Notes: generated by a model not told the origin, from the sequence alone. A stretch of DNA of 64,000 nt from Streptomyces sp. NBC_00286 (GCF_036173125.1 NZ_CP108054.1:7283001-7347000); one strand, 5' to 3'; numbered from the stretch's first letter, positions 8,976-18,539 are shown. Numbers and translations are program-made.

Positions 8976-9125
8976 CCTTATACGAGCCTCGTTTCTCCCG
9001 GCCCGAGATCTTGAGCTGTGAAACGCAAGAGCCCTCAGTGAACATGATTTCTATTTGAAGACTAAAGCGCGGGCTGCGATCGCGGCAGCCGTACTGCCGA
9101 GTTTGCGGCCCCCGTCACACACGAA

Positions 9126-9157
9126 GCGGCGCCCGGGGCACATGCCCCGGACGCCGC
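9126..9157 (-). terminator. Terminator after the GH43 gene
   Basis: A 15-bp stem with one mismatch, GCGGCGCCCGGGGCA (9126-9140) against TGCCCCGGACGCCGC (9143-9157), has a 2-base loop. It lies 22 bases beyond the stop codon of the minus-strand GH43 gene. Confidence 0.75.
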
Positions 9158-9179
9158 TCCATCGTGGCGAGCCGGTCCG

Positions 9180-12100
9180 TCAGCTGAAGATGATGCCGAA
9201 GGCCTTGCTGCCGGTGCGGTTGTCGTAGACGACGTCGCCGGTGGACTTCTTCCAGATCTTGATGCGGTACGTGTCAGGGGAGTCGGTGACGGTGATACGG
9301 AAGCCGTAGCCGCCGCTGCCGTTGACCGTGCCGGAGCCCTGGTACTGCGCTTCGGAATCCGTGACCACCAGCCAGTCGGAGGAAGTGGACCGGAACTTCA
9401 GCTTGGCGGCCGCGTAGTCGAAGGTGGCGTTGCCGCTCGGAACGGTGGCGCCCCTCTTGTACTTGGCGCCGAAGGAGAAGGCCGCCGGACCCTTCAGGGA
9501 AGGCTTGGCGGGGTAGGCGCCGACCGGGGAGCCGATGATGCCCGCACCCGCCACAGGACCGGCCGCCCGGTCGTACACGACCAGTTCGGCCAGCGTCCTG
9601 CTGTCCGAGCCGCCGTCGTCGTCCTTGACGGTGATCTCCGGACGGTAGATGCCCGCCTTGGTGTAGGTGTGCGCGGCCTCGCAGCCGGCGGCGGTGACCT
9701 TGCCGGCGGTGGGCTCGGTGCCGTCCTTCCAGTCGACCCGGCAGGTCTGGGTGTCGCCGGAGCCGACATCGGTGAAGTCGGCCGTGACGACCGCGCTCTT
9801 GCCCACCGACACCGGCGACGACGGGCCCGTACCGGCCGTGATCACCGGGGCCGCGTTGTCCACGGTCACGGTGAGCGTGTCGCTGCTGCGGCCACCGGCC
9901 AGCGTGACCTCGTACGTGCCGTCGTCGTCGCAGGTGATCGCGGTGAGGATGGCGTCGGGGTCGGAGAAGGTGCAGGGCGCTCCATCCTTCACCGTCCACT
10001 TCGGGTCACCGGCTCCGGAGATGGTGCCGGTGAGGGAGATCGCGCTGCCCTCGGTGCCGGAGGCGTCCGGGCCGGCGCGGACGACGGTGACCGGGTCGAT
10101 GCTCTCCAGGGTCGGGACGACCTTCTTGATCAGGCCGTCGGAGTCGAACTCCAGCTTGTCGAGGGTGGTTTCACGGTGGGTGCCGTCACCGCCCGGGATG
10201 GCGAAACGGTGGTAGGCGATGTACCAGTCGTCGGAGTTCGGCACCTTCACCACCGAGTGGTGGCCGGGTCCCTTGATACCGAGCGAGAGGTCCTTCTCCA
10301 GGATCACGCCCCGCTTGGTCCAGGGACCGGTCGGGGAGGACCCGGTGGCGTAGGCGACGCGGTAGTCCTCGTCCCGCGTGTCGTTCTCCGACCACATGAA
10401 GTAGTAGGTGCCCTTGCGCTTGATGACGAAGGTGCCCTCGTTGTAGCCGCTCGGGGTGATGTCGGTGACCTTCGAGGCGTCGAAGGAGACCATGTCGTCA
10501 TTCAGCGGCACGACATACGCCCTGCCGTTGCCCCAGTACAGATACGACTGGCCGTCGTCGTCCGTGAAGACCGCCGGGTCGATCATCTGGCCCGGGTAGG
10601 CGCCACGCGGGACCAGCGGCTTGCCCAGGGGGTCCTTGAACGGGCCGGTGGGCGAATCGGAGACCGCGACGCCGATGTTCGTGTCGGCCGAGTAGTAGAA
10701 GTAGTACTTCCCGTCCTTCTCGCCCATCGTCGGGGCCCAGGCCCGGCTGTCGGCCCAGCTGACGTCCGGCCCCAGGTCGAGGATGACGCCGTGGTCCTCC
10801 CAGTTGACCAGGTCCTTGGAGGAGTACGCCTTGAACTGCGTGCCGCTCCAGCCCGGGAAGCCGTCGGTCGTCGGATAGATGTAGAAGGTGTCGCCGAACC
10901 TGACGATGTTCGGGTCGGCGTTCAGCCCCGGCACGACCGGGCTCTTCATCTCCAGGGCCCGGACCGTCCAGGTGCGCTTCTCGCCGTCCGAGCCGGTCAC
11001 CTCGTACGTCACCGGCTCGGTGAAGTCGCGCAGGGTGCCGGACGCGGGGCTGATCGTCGCGCCGTTGGCGAGGCCGAACTCCGGTGCCAGGGCGGTCACA
11101 TCACTGCCCGCGGTCAGTGGGAGCGTGATCCTGCTGTCCGCGTCGTCGATGATCGCGTCGGTCTTCAGCGCGGGGTGGGTCGCCGAGGCGATACCCGTGG
11201 TGTTCCCGCTGAGCTCCAGGATCTCGGCGGGCGACAGCGCCCGGTTGTAGATCCGGAAGTCGTCGACCTCGCCGCCGAAGTACGGGTCGGGGGCGTACAT
11301 GGACCGGCCGATGTAGCCGGAGTAGCCCTTCGACGCGTCGTACATCTCGGACGGCTTGATGGTGACCCCGCTCGCCCGGGCCGCCTCGGCGCCGTCGACG
11401 TAGAGGACCGCCGTCTCGGTCGCGCCGTTCACCGTGACGGTGACGTGCTTCCATTTGTCCGGGGTGAGCTTCGAGCCGCCGATCATCTGCGTCTCGCCCG
11501 ACCAAGTGGCCTTGGTGATCGCGGAGAAGACCTTGCCGGCACCGTTGGACGGGGTGGCGAAGAGGTACTTGTCGCTGTCCGGGCCCAGGCCGAAGAGCCA
11601 CTGGAAGTTGTCCCCGCCCTTCCACTTCACGTGGGTGGAGACGGTGACGCTGTCAGCGCCCTTCAGAACGCCGTTCGGGATGCTGACGTACGGGGAGGTC
11701 GTGGAGGAGCCGGCACCGCCTGACATCTTGAAGGAGCCGTCCTTGACCCCCGTTCCGAAGTCGGGCGTACGGACGTACGTGCCGTGGTAGCCGTGCCCGC
11801 TGGAGTCACGGGCGATGTTGCCGCCGGTCTCGTCGAAGTCGTAGCGGAGCAGCAGATCGGCGGGCACGTCGGCGCCCTCCGAAGAGACCGTGACCTCGGC
11901 CTTGGCCTTGAGCCCGGCGCCGTCGGGCAGGCTGCCCTCCACCGTGAAGGTGCCGGCCTGCGCGTACGCCGAAGCCGGGACGTCGTCCCAGGTGACGGCG
12001 ACGGGCCGCTTGGCGCCGTCCGCGTACTCGGCGATCACGGTGCCCGGCAGGACCGGTGCCTCACCGATGCCCGTCGTCACCTTCACGTCCTCGACCGACT

Positions 12101-14369
12101 TGACGAGCTCGTCCGACTGATAGGCCTTCAGCAGCCGGTCGTACTCGGCCTGCGTGACCGGAAGTACCGTGCCGTGGCGGGGCTTTGACGGCAGGTCGTA
12201 TCCCGTCGACGGGGTCCAGTCGCCGGAGGCGAGGTCCGTCGTCTCGAACGGGATGTAGCCGCGGCCGCCGAACTCGTCGAGGAACGCGTACCACTTCTCC
12301 TCGGTGTTGGACTTGAAGACCAGCGGTCCCTCGGCGGCGCTCATCTCCCCCTTGCCGATGCCCTCGGCGACGAAGTCGTACGAGGTGTCGAGGATCGAGT
12401 CGCTCTTCTCGTGGAAGATGAACTTGCTGTTCGGGGTGGAGGAGGTGTTGTTCCGCTCGTCCTTGGACAGACGGTGGTACGTGCCGTCGTGCTCGATCAT
12501 CGTGGAGTCGATGACCGAGTAGCCGCGGTCGATCCAGACCTTGGGCTCGCTGAAGGTGTGGAAGTCGCGGGTGGTGGCGTACATCATGCGGTTGTACGTG
12601 TCGCCGGTGTGCGCCTCGTTGTCGTACAGCTTCGACGCCCAGAAGACGACGTACTCGCCGAGCTTCTCGTCGTAATACGCCTCCGGGGCCCAGGTGTTGC
12701 CCGCCGAGTCCGGGGACACCTTGACCAGGCGCTGGTTCGTCCAGTTCACCAGGTCGGTGGACTCCCAGACCATGATGGACTTGCTGCCGGTGCGCTGGGC
12801 GGCGTCCCAGTTGCCGTTGCCGTAGATCCGCAGGTCGGTGGCGATCTGGTAGAACTTGTCGCCCTCCGGCGAGCGGATGATGAACGGGTCGCGCAGACCC
12901 TTCTCACCGAGCGTGGAGGTCAGGACGGGCTTGCCCTCGTTCAACTCCCGCCAGTTCAGCGGGTCGTTGCCCTTGCTGAGGGCGGCGTAGAGCTGCTCGC
13001 CGTCCGAGGTGCCCTCGCCGGTGAAGTAGCTGAACATATAGCCCTTGAGGGCTTCCTTCTTCGGCAGCTCCGGCACCTTGGCGATGAAGGTCCGAGTCGC
13101 CTTCGCGTCGCCCTTGGTGACGGTCGCGGTCAGCTCCACGGTGGTGTCGCCGTCGCCGTTCGCGGGGCGCTTCACCAGGCCGTCGGCGTCGATGACGTCC
13201 GGCTTCGCGGAGGACCAGGCGACCTTCGTGCCGTAGTCGCCGGTCGCGGGGAGGGTGAGATTGCCGCGTACGTCGTCGAGGTTGTGAACGGTCAGCGCTT
13301 CGGCGGCCTGCTGGGTGGCCGTGGCGTCGTCGGCGGCGGCGGGGACCGTGATCTCGAAGCTCTTGGTGTCGGTCACGGGTCCCTTCTTCAGGGTCGCCGT
13401 GAGCGTGGCGCGGCCGTCCGGCTCACCGGCCGGGGGGCGGGTGACCTTGCCGTCGGCGGAGACCACGTCGGCGTTGTCCGTGGCCCAGCTGATCTTCGAC
13501 CCGCCGGCGGTGCCCGTCGCGGGCAGCTTCAGGTCGGAGACGACGGCGTCGGTGTCACCGAGACTGAGCGCGGCCTTGTCGTCGGCGACGCCCTGGGTCG
13601 CGACGGGGAGCGAGAGTTCCTCGACCTCGGAGCCGCCGAGTGCCCGGTTGTATACGCGGAAGTCGCGGATCTGGCCCTTGAAGAGCTTGTCGCCCGGATA
13701 CACGGACTTGCCGATGTAGTTGGCGGTCGTGTCGCCGGAGCCTATGGCGCCCGGGGTGATGCTGACCGACGTATTGCGAGCCACCTCCACACCGTCCTCA
13801 TACAGCACACCCGTGTTGCCGGTCTGCGTGTACGTGACGTGTTTCCACACGGAGCGGGTCAAGTTGCCGGACCCGGACGGCCGGGTCGTCTGCTCCGTCG
13901 ACCAGTTGCCGGTGGCTATGGAGGTCCGAAAGCCGTCGCCGGTGGTGAAGAGATAGCCGTTGCCGGCGGTGCCGCTGGTGTTGCCGAAGCCGTAGAGGAA
14001 GTACGGGGTGGCCTGCGTGGCATCGATCTTCACGTCCATCGAGACGCTGATCGACTCCATGCCGCTCATAATGTTGTCCGGCACCTTGATGTAGGTGTCG
14101 GAGCCATTGAAGGCGAGTCCCTCGCCGCTGCCGGACCAGTCGGCGGTGCCGCTGACGGTGCCGTCCCGCCCGTTCCCCGAGGCATCGGTCGCCACGCTTC
14201 CCGAGCCGGCGTCGAGCTTGTACCAGAGGGCCAGGCCATCGGTGATCTCCGCCGCCTGTACGGGGGAGACGGGCCCGGCGAGACCCAGGAACAGTGACGC
14301 GGTGGTCAGCCCGGCGAGATGGCCCACCAGGCGTCTCGCGCGTCTGCGAGGCCGGTCGGTCTGCGGCAT
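9180..14369 (-). CDS. Large secreted protein with two GH43 modules, two LamG domains, Ig-like and PKD domains
   Basis: 1,729 residues with a signal peptide (cleavage near 40). Order: LamG/concanavalin-like (45-250), Ig-like repeats (260-435), GH43 module A (440-740), Ig-like (755-830), LamG (838-1055), short Ig-like stretch (1065-1140), GH43 module B (1145-1420), PKD region (1420-1600) and a distinct end domain (1610-1729). Module A has candidate catalytic residues D494 (LRDPFI), D621 (VIDSTM) and E680 (AAEGP). Module B has D1152 (ADPNIV), D1264 (MIDPAVF) and E1311 (NEGTF), the normal GH43 general base, modulator and general acid. GH43 enzymes cut arabinan, arabinofuranosides or xylosides. 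ATG follows GAGGAGAC. Two catalytic modules in one chain suggest a polymer-processing exoenzyme feeding the nearby importer (inference). Confidence 0.93.
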   Translation of the reverse strand: MPQTDRPRRRARRLVGHLAGLTTASLFLGLAGPVSPVQAAEITDGLALWYKLDAGSGSVATDASGNGRDGTVSGTADWSGSGEGLAFNGSDTYIKVPDNIMSGMESISVSMDVKIDATQATPYFLYGFGNTSGTAGNGYLFTTGDGFRTSIATGNWSTEQTTRPSGSGNLTRSVWKHVTYTQTGNTGVLYEDGVEVARNTSVSITPGAIGSGDTTANYIGKSVYPGDKLFKGQIRDFRVYNRALGGSEVEELSLPVATQGVADDKAALSLGDTDAVVSDLKLPATGTAGGSKISWATDNADVVSADGKVTRPPAGEPDGRATLTATLKKGPVTDTKSFEITVPAAADDATATQQAAEALTVHNLDDVRGNLTLPATGDYGTKVAWSSAKPDVIDADGLVKRPANGDGDTTVELTATVTKGDAKATRTFIAKVPELPKKEALKGYMFSYFTGEGTSDGEQLYAALSKGNDPLNWRELNEGKPVLTSTLGEKGLRDPFIIRSPEGDKFYQIATDLRIYGNGNWDAAQRTGSKSIMVWESTDLVNWTNQRLVKVSPDSAGNTWAPEAYYDEKLGEYVVFWASKLYDNEAHTGDTYNRMMYATTRDFHTFSEPKVWIDRGYSVIDSTMIEHDGTYHRLSKDERNNTSSTPNSKFIFHEKSDSILDTSYDFVAEGIGKGEMSAAEGPLVFKSNTEEKWYAFLDEFGGRGYIPFETTDLASGDWTPSTGYDLPSKPRHGTVLPVTQAEYDRLLKAYQSDELVKSVEDVKVTTGIGEAPVLPGTVIAEYADGAKRPVAVTWDDVPASAYAQAGTFTVEGSLPDGAGLKAKAEVTVSSEGADVPADLLLRYDFDETGGNIARDSSGHGYHGTYVRTPDFGTGVKDGSFKMSGGAGSSTTSPYVSIPNGVLKGADSVTVSTHVKWKGGDNFQWLFGLGPDSDKYLFATPSNGAGKVFSAITKATWSGETQMIGGSKLTPDKWKHVTVTVNGATETAVLYVDGAEAARASGVTIKPSEMYDASKGYSGYIGRSMYAPDPYFGGEVDDFRIYNRALSPAEILELSGNTTGIASATHPALKTDAIIDDADSRITLPLTAGSDVTALAPEFGLANGATISPASGTLRDFTEPVTYEVTGSDGEKRTWTVRALEMKSPVVPGLNADPNIVRFGDTFYIYPTTDGFPGWSGTQFKAYSSKDLVNWEDHGVILDLGPDVSWADSRAWAPTMGEKDGKYYFYYSADTNIGVAVSDSPTGPFKDPLGKPLVPRGAYPGQMIDPAVFTDDDGQSYLYWGNGRAYVVPLNDDMVSFDASKVTDITPSGYNEGTFVIKRKGTYYFMWSENDTRDEDYRVAYATGSSPTGPWTKRGVILEKDLSLGIKGPGHHSVVKVPNSDDWYIAYHRFAIPGGDGTHRETTLDKLEFDSDGLIKKVVPTLESIDPVTVVRAGPDASGTEGSAISLTGTISGAGDPKWTVKDGAPCTFSDPDAILTAITCDDDGTYEVTLAGGRSSDTLTVTVDNAAPVITAGTGPSSPVSVGKSAVVTADFTDVGSGDTQTCRVDWKDGTEPTAGKVTAAGCEAAHTYTKAGIYRPEITVKDDDGGSDSRTLAELVVYDRAAGPVAGAGIIGSPVGAYPAKPSLKGPAAFSFGAKYKRGATVPSGNATFDYAAAKLKFRSTSSDWLVVTDSEAQYQGSGTVNGSGGYGFRITVTDSPDTYRIKIWKKSTGDVVYDNRTGSKAFGIIFS

Positions 14370-14521
14370 TTCAGTCTCCTCGTTGAGACGTCGTTCATCG
14401 CTGAAGGAACGCAGTGAGGCGCGTGGCGGCGGGCCCTGACCCCCGAGACCCCGCTGTTTCGTCTGTGTGACGTCGCGTTGCGAGAGTGTCAGCCGGGGTA
14501 TGGGGGACCGTCAAGAGTTTC

Positions 14522-14554
14522 CGAACAATGTCCGACTGGTCGGACAGATTGTTC
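14522..14554. promoter_or_regulatory. Inverted-repeat operator candidate upstream of the GH43 gene
   Basis: TGTCCGACTGGTCGGACA (14529-14546) has perfect 8-bp arms and a 2-base centre. Outer GAACAAT and ATTGTTC arms extend it, with a 2-base offset on one side. It lies 150-185 bases upstream of the minus-strand GH43 start. Its left half matches the motif upstream of the ABC operon at 13 of 15 bases. Confidence 0.55.
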
Positions 14555-14572
14555 CCAAGTCACCGCTCCACT

Positions 14573-14608
14573 GCCGATTCCGCTACCGATTCCGCTACCG
14601 ATTCCGCT
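14573..14608. repeat. Three tandem 12-base repeats
   Basis: Three copies of (A/G)CCGATTCCGCT run to the edge of the stop codon of the minus-strand serine hydrolase. The first copy differs by one base. The function is unknown; this may be slippage-generated sequence. Confidence 0.85.
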
Positions 14609-15756
14609 CAGGCAAGCGCGGCCGTGTGCACCGCCCGTACCAGCCGCTCGTTCTCCGGTGCCGCCCCGCCCGGAAACGACATCCGGCGCCGCGTGTAGCC
14701 GTAGGCCAGACCGCTGCGCGGGTCGGCGAAGGCCTGGCTGCCGCCCGCTCCGCTGTGGCCGAAGGCTCCGGCGCCGAGGAACGGGTACCAGTTCTCCGCC
14801 GTGGCCTGGAAGCCGAGCCCGTACGCCTTGTGGGCGCGCATCACCAGGTCGAAGCCGATCGAGTGGACCTGCCCGACCTCCGCGATCGTGTCCGGCTTCA
14901 GCAGCGGCGCCCGGCCGCCCACCCGGCTGATCGCCGCCGCGTACATACCGGCGAGCCCGCGCGCGGAGGCCACGCCGCCCGCCGACGCCTGGCCCTTGGC
15001 GCGCACGGTACGGGAGTTGGCGAAGCCCTCCAGCGTTCCGGGCTCCGGCACCTGCTCGTTGAACGCGATCGACGTGAGCGTGTGCGGGCCGCGGGGCGCC
15101 GCGTCCAGTACGGCCTGCTCGGCGGCCGTCGGCGCCATCGGCTGTACGGAACGGAAGCGGGGCTCTTCCGCCTCGGGCAGCCCCAGGAAGAAGTCCAGCC
15201 CGTACGGGGCACGGATCCGCTCCTCGTACACCTCCTGGAGCGTACGGCCCGTGGTCCTCCGTACGACCTCGCCCGTCAGGGCGCCGATCACGAGCGCGTG
15301 ATAGCCGAAGGTGGTGCCCGGCCGCCAGAACGGGTGCTGGCCCGCGAGCCGTTCGGCGACCGCGCGGTCGTCGGCGAGCTCGTCGTCCGTGAAGCCCGCG
15401 TCGGAGCCGACCACGCCGGAGCGATGCGCGAGCAACTCGCGCAAGGTGATCGCCGACTTGCCCTCGACCGCGAACTGGGGCCAGTAGTACGCCACTTCAC
15501 GGTCCAGCTCCAGCGTTCCCTCCTGCACGAGGAGGGCGACCACCAGATGGGCCGCCCCCTTCGTGGACGAGAAGACGCCGAACAGCGTCTCGCCGTCCGT
15601 CTCCGCTCCGGCCCAGAGATCGACGACCCGCCGCCCGTGGACGTACGCGCTCAACTGGCCCGCGTAGTCCGGCCGTTCGGCGGTCACGAAGGCCGCGAAC
15701 TCCTCGCGTACCGCCTCGTAGCCGTCGGCGACGGTGCCGTGGATCTCCGGGGTCAT
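14608..15756 (-). CDS. Serine hydrolase of the beta-lactamase/esterase (class C-like) family
   Basis: 382 residues; ATG 15756 has GAGGAG upstream. The active-site Ser-x-x-Lys is at residues 63-66 (FSSTKG), with the following helix typical of EstB-like esterases and D-alanyl-D-alanine carboxypeptidase relatives. Later parts read 'LLAHRSGVVG' and 'GHSGAGGSQAFADPRSGLAYGYTRRRM', the usual third box with HSG in place of KTG. There is no signal peptide, so a cytoplasmic esterase role is more likely than cell-wall or antibiotic chemistry. It is followed on the same strand by the GH43 gene after about 240 bases. Confidence 0.9.
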   Translation of the reverse strand: MTPEIHGTVADGYEAVREEFAAFVTAERPDYAGQLSAYVHGRRVVDLWAGAETDGETLFGVFSSTKGAAHLVVALLVQEGTLELDREVAYYWPQFAVEGKSAITLRELLAHRSGVVGSDAGFTDDELADDRAVAERLAGQHPFWRPGTTFGYHALVIGALTGEVVRRTTGRTLQEVYEERIRAPYGLDFFLGLPEAEEPRFRSVQPMAPTAAEQAVLDAAPRGPHTLTSIAFNEQVPEPGTLEGFANSRTVRAKGQASAGGVASARGLAGMYAAAISRVGGRAPLLKPDTIAEVGQVHSIGFDLVMRAHKAYGLGFQATAENWYPFLGAGAFGHSGAGGSQAFADPRSGLAYGYTRRRMSFPGGAAPENERLVRAVHTAALA

Positions 15757-15805
15757 GCCTTCTCCTCGAGTCGTCGTGCCTGACTGCCTGTCGTGCCTCA
15801 GGTTT

Positions 15806-18385
15806 TCAACGGGACACCGTCAACAAGGCCCGCGCCACCTGCGCGAACTCCCCCTTCGGATGCGCGCGGAAGAGTGGCTCCGTGCCGAACAGTACGGCGT
15901 GCGGCCCGCTGACGACCGAGGCCTGGCCCGCTGCCTGCGCGGGTCCGCCGGTGCCGTTATCCAACGGTCGCCAGTGACCGGACACCAGGGGATTCCCGGT
16001 CGAGTACGACTGCTCCACACGGACTCCGGAACCCAGGTCCGTGAACCACATGGGGGTGTAGACGAAGCTGTGCTCCGGAGCGCCGTGTGTGACGCCGCCG
16101 CGTGAATTGGCCACGCGTACAACGCCGTTGGCGTCCGCGTTGCCCTCGACCGGCTTCACGGCGAGCAGGTCCGCGGCGGCGTTGAGCGCGGCTCCGGTGG
16201 CCCCGCGGCCGACGAGGCCCTCACGGGCGAGGAAGCGGTTCAAGGCGGTACGAGCCTCGGCGTTGAGCTCCTCATGGTCGAGCCCGGCCGACGCGAACAG
16301 GACGTCCGCCTTCGACCAGTCAAAGCCCGCGTTGAGAATCGCCGTGGACACCGGGGTGACGTCGAAGTTCATCTCGCGGAGGGCGAAGAGCTCACCCGGG
16401 GTGACGGCCGCGGCGACGCGTACGCGGTGGAGCGGAGTGCCGCCGCCGGCCTTCGTCGCGTCGAAGGCGACGTCGTACTTCTTGGCGAGCGCTGCCGCCT
16501 TCGTCCGGGCCGACGCGGGGATGATCGCGCTGCCGCCATCGGCCGAATGGTGTACTGAAACTCCGTCCGCCAGAAGGGAGTTGAGGGCCGCGATCTCGCG
16601 GGCGTCGTCCAGGCGCAGACGGAGGTTGCCGTATGGAGGCACGTATCCGACGCGAGCGGCCTCGTGGACGGTGCGGGACGGGACATGGAATCTGCCCCCG
16701 CTCCGTACGTCCGTGACCGTCGCGCCCCACAGGAGGCCCAGGCTCCAACCGGAGATGTCGTACATCGTCGACACCTTGTCGCTGATGTCCCGCCCGTCCG
16801 CCAGCATCACATTGGCGAGACCGCGCTTGGGCTGGTGCATGTCGATGACGTACGAGCCCCGCGTATACGACTTGCCGCCAAGCCTGAAGTCCTTTGTGGC
16901 CCGCCGGACTTGGACGTCGTTGGCGAGCAGATGGTCGACGAGACGGGCCGCTGCGGTGGCGGACTTCCCCCACTCACGGCTTCGCTCGAGCGGGGGGACC
17001 CCCAGACCGCGACCGGACGGAATGACGTACGCACGCGGGAAGTCGGTCGTGTAGACGTCCTCCGGACCGATGCCCGGAACACCCGGCACCGTCTCCGGCG
17101 AGACAGGCGTCTGCGCGGCACCGGTCGCTCCCCGCCGGAAGACCTCGATCTGGTCGGCGATGAGTGAAGTGCGATGCTTCTGGGCGAAGTTGAGGGTCGC
17201 GTCCATCGCCGCGCCCGCCACGTCCACGTTGATCGCCGCGCGGCGGCGCAGCTCGGCGACCGGCAGCTCGTCGTACGCGTCGTTGTTCACCCTGAGGGGG
17301 ATCTCGACCGTGTGCGCGGCGACCGTGCCGTGGAAGGCCGCGTACTGCGGGGTGAAGATCGGCGGCCAGTCGTCCCAGCCCTCCTCCTGGTCGCGGAAGG
17401 GGATCTGGGCGGGGTTCACGCCGTCCTTCTCGGGTGTGTAGCCGAGGCCGTTGACGGCGGACTCCATGCCGAGGGCGTTGGCGTAGGTGTTCTTGAGGAA
17501 GAGGTCGTACTCGTAATTCTCGCCGTGTGGGGGAGTGGTCGGCTCGATGAGGGTGCCGTTGACGTAGCCGTGCAGGTCAAGCATGACGGCCGGCTGCTTG
17601 TCGATCTCGATCTGCCGCATCGCCCGGACTTCGGGCTGCGAGGCGGTGATGAAGTCCCGGTTCATGTCGAAGCCGTTGGCGTTGGCGCGGGTGCCGGCGA
17701 CGCGGCCGTCGGGGTTGGCGGTGATGTTGAAGTAGAGGCGGTTGCGGGCGAGGAGGCCGGTGGTGTCCTTGTCCTTGGCCTTCGCGAGCCGTTCGATGAG
17801 CTTGAGGGCGGCGTCGGTGCCCTCCCATTCGTTGCCGTGGATGTTGTTATTCACTAAGACGGGTGTTTTGTACGCGGCTTTGAGGGCGGGATCCTTGGCG
17901 GCGGCCTGGGGAGCGTTCTCGATGAGTTCGCGCATACGTTCCTGAGCGCGGGCCTGCTTCGCCGACTCCGGGGCGGTGACGGTGACCAGGTACAGCCGGC
18001 GACCGCTCGCCGAACGGCCCGCGATCTCCACGCTGACGCGGTCGCCGAGCCGTTGCAGGGCGTTCAGCTTCGGGGCGATGGCGTGGTACGGGGTGAGGCC
18101 GAGCTTGAGGGACTTGTCCGCGGGGTTCTGCGGGTCCGGGGTGAGGGTCTGCTCGCGGGGATAACCGCGGGAGTCGGTGGCGAGGTCCGGGGCGGGGGAG
18201 GTGAGAGCGCGGTCGGCGGTGCTCTCGGCCGCTCTGGATGCTGATCCGGTGGCGGCTTCGGTCTCGCTCTCGCGGGTCGGGGGCTGGGGCACCGGGTCGG
18301 CTACGGCGCCGTGTGGGCTGAGCAGGAGCATTGCCGCCGCGGTGGCTGTGGCGGTGGCGATCAGGGCGGGTCTCGGCAGACGCAC
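15806..18385 (-). CDS. Secreted M14-family zinc carboxypeptidase
   Basis: 859 residues from a GTG start with a GGAGG upstream. A signal peptide (cleaved near residue 29, AVA-DP) directs export. Zinc ligands are H183 and E186 (NIHGNEWEG) and H272 (DLHG); the catalytic Glu is E361 (HTVEIPL). The substrate-binding region NPDGR...NANGFDMNRD is intact. The large C-terminal half resembles other long actinobacterial M14 proteins. Two oddities: L177 is encoded by TTA (17855-17857), implying bldA dependence, and residues 462-474 (GVPPLERSREWGK) are encoded by a dispersed palindromic repeat, which looks like an in-frame insertion. The substrate is probably extracellular peptides (inference). Confidence 0.92.
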   Translation of the reverse strand: MRLPRPALIATATATAAAMLLLSPHGAVADPVPQPPTRESETEAATGSASRAAESTADRALTSPAPDLATDSRGYPREQTLTPDPQNPADKSLKLGLTPYHAIAPKLNALQRLGDRVSVEIAGRSASGRRLYLVTVTAPESAKQARAQERMRELIENAPQAAAKDPALKAAYKTPVLVNNNIHGNEWEGTDAALKLIERLAKAKDKDTTGLLARNRLYFNITANPDGRVAGTRANANGFDMNRDFITASQPEVRAMRQIEIDKQPAVMLDLHGYVNGTLIEPTTPPHGENYEYDLFLKNTYANALGMESAVNGLGYTPEKDGVNPAQIPFRDQEEGWDDWPPIFTPQYAAFHGTVAAHTVEIPLRVNNDAYDELPVAELRRRAAINVDVAGAAMDATLNFAQKHRTSLIADQIEVFRRGATGAAQTPVSPETVPGVPGIGPEDVYTTDFPRAYVIPSGRGLGVPPLERSREWGKSATAAARLVDHLLANDVQVRRATKDFRLGGKSYTRGSYVIDMHQPKRGLANVMLADGRDISDKVSTMYDISGWSLGLLWGATVTDVRSGGRFHVPSRTVHEAARVGYVPPYGNLRLRLDDAREIAALNSLLADGVSVHHSADGGSAIIPASARTKAAALAKKYDVAFDATKAGGGTPLHRVRVAAAVTPGELFALREMNFDVTPVSTAILNAGFDWSKADVLFASAGLDHEELNAEARTALNRFLAREGLVGRGATGAALNAAADLLAVKPVEGNADANGVVRVANSRGGVTHGAPEHSFVYTPMWFTDLGSGVRVEQSYSTGNPLVSGHWRPLDNGTGGPAQAAGQASVVSGPHAVLFGTEPLFRAHPKGEFAQVARALLTVSR
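16966..17003. repeat. Dispersed palindromic repeat inside the M14 coding region
   Basis: The stretch runs CCCCCACTCACGGC, then TTCGCTCGAGCGGGGG, then GACCCCCA. It is closely related to the L and R elements at 43868-43944. The minus strand reads it in frame as GVPPLERSREWGK in the carboxypeptidase, with no stop or frameshift. Confidence 0.85.
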
Positions 18386-18539
18386 GCGTACCTCCTGTTA
18401 ATCGGTACCGGGAGGTGTACCGGTTCAATTCACCCGCAACAAGAGGGCGTTGGCGTGGGCGAGCGGGCATGCTGTGGGTGGGCGTCGGCGCGACGGGGGC
18501 CAGACGCCGGCGCGCAGGGCGTGAGGCGAGGAGTAGTCC

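Noticed and set aside
9669..14297. Long plus-strand open frames (684 and 628 residues) opposite the GH43 gene
   Set aside because: High-GC antisense frames with no recognisable domain; composition follows the opposite gene's codon bias.
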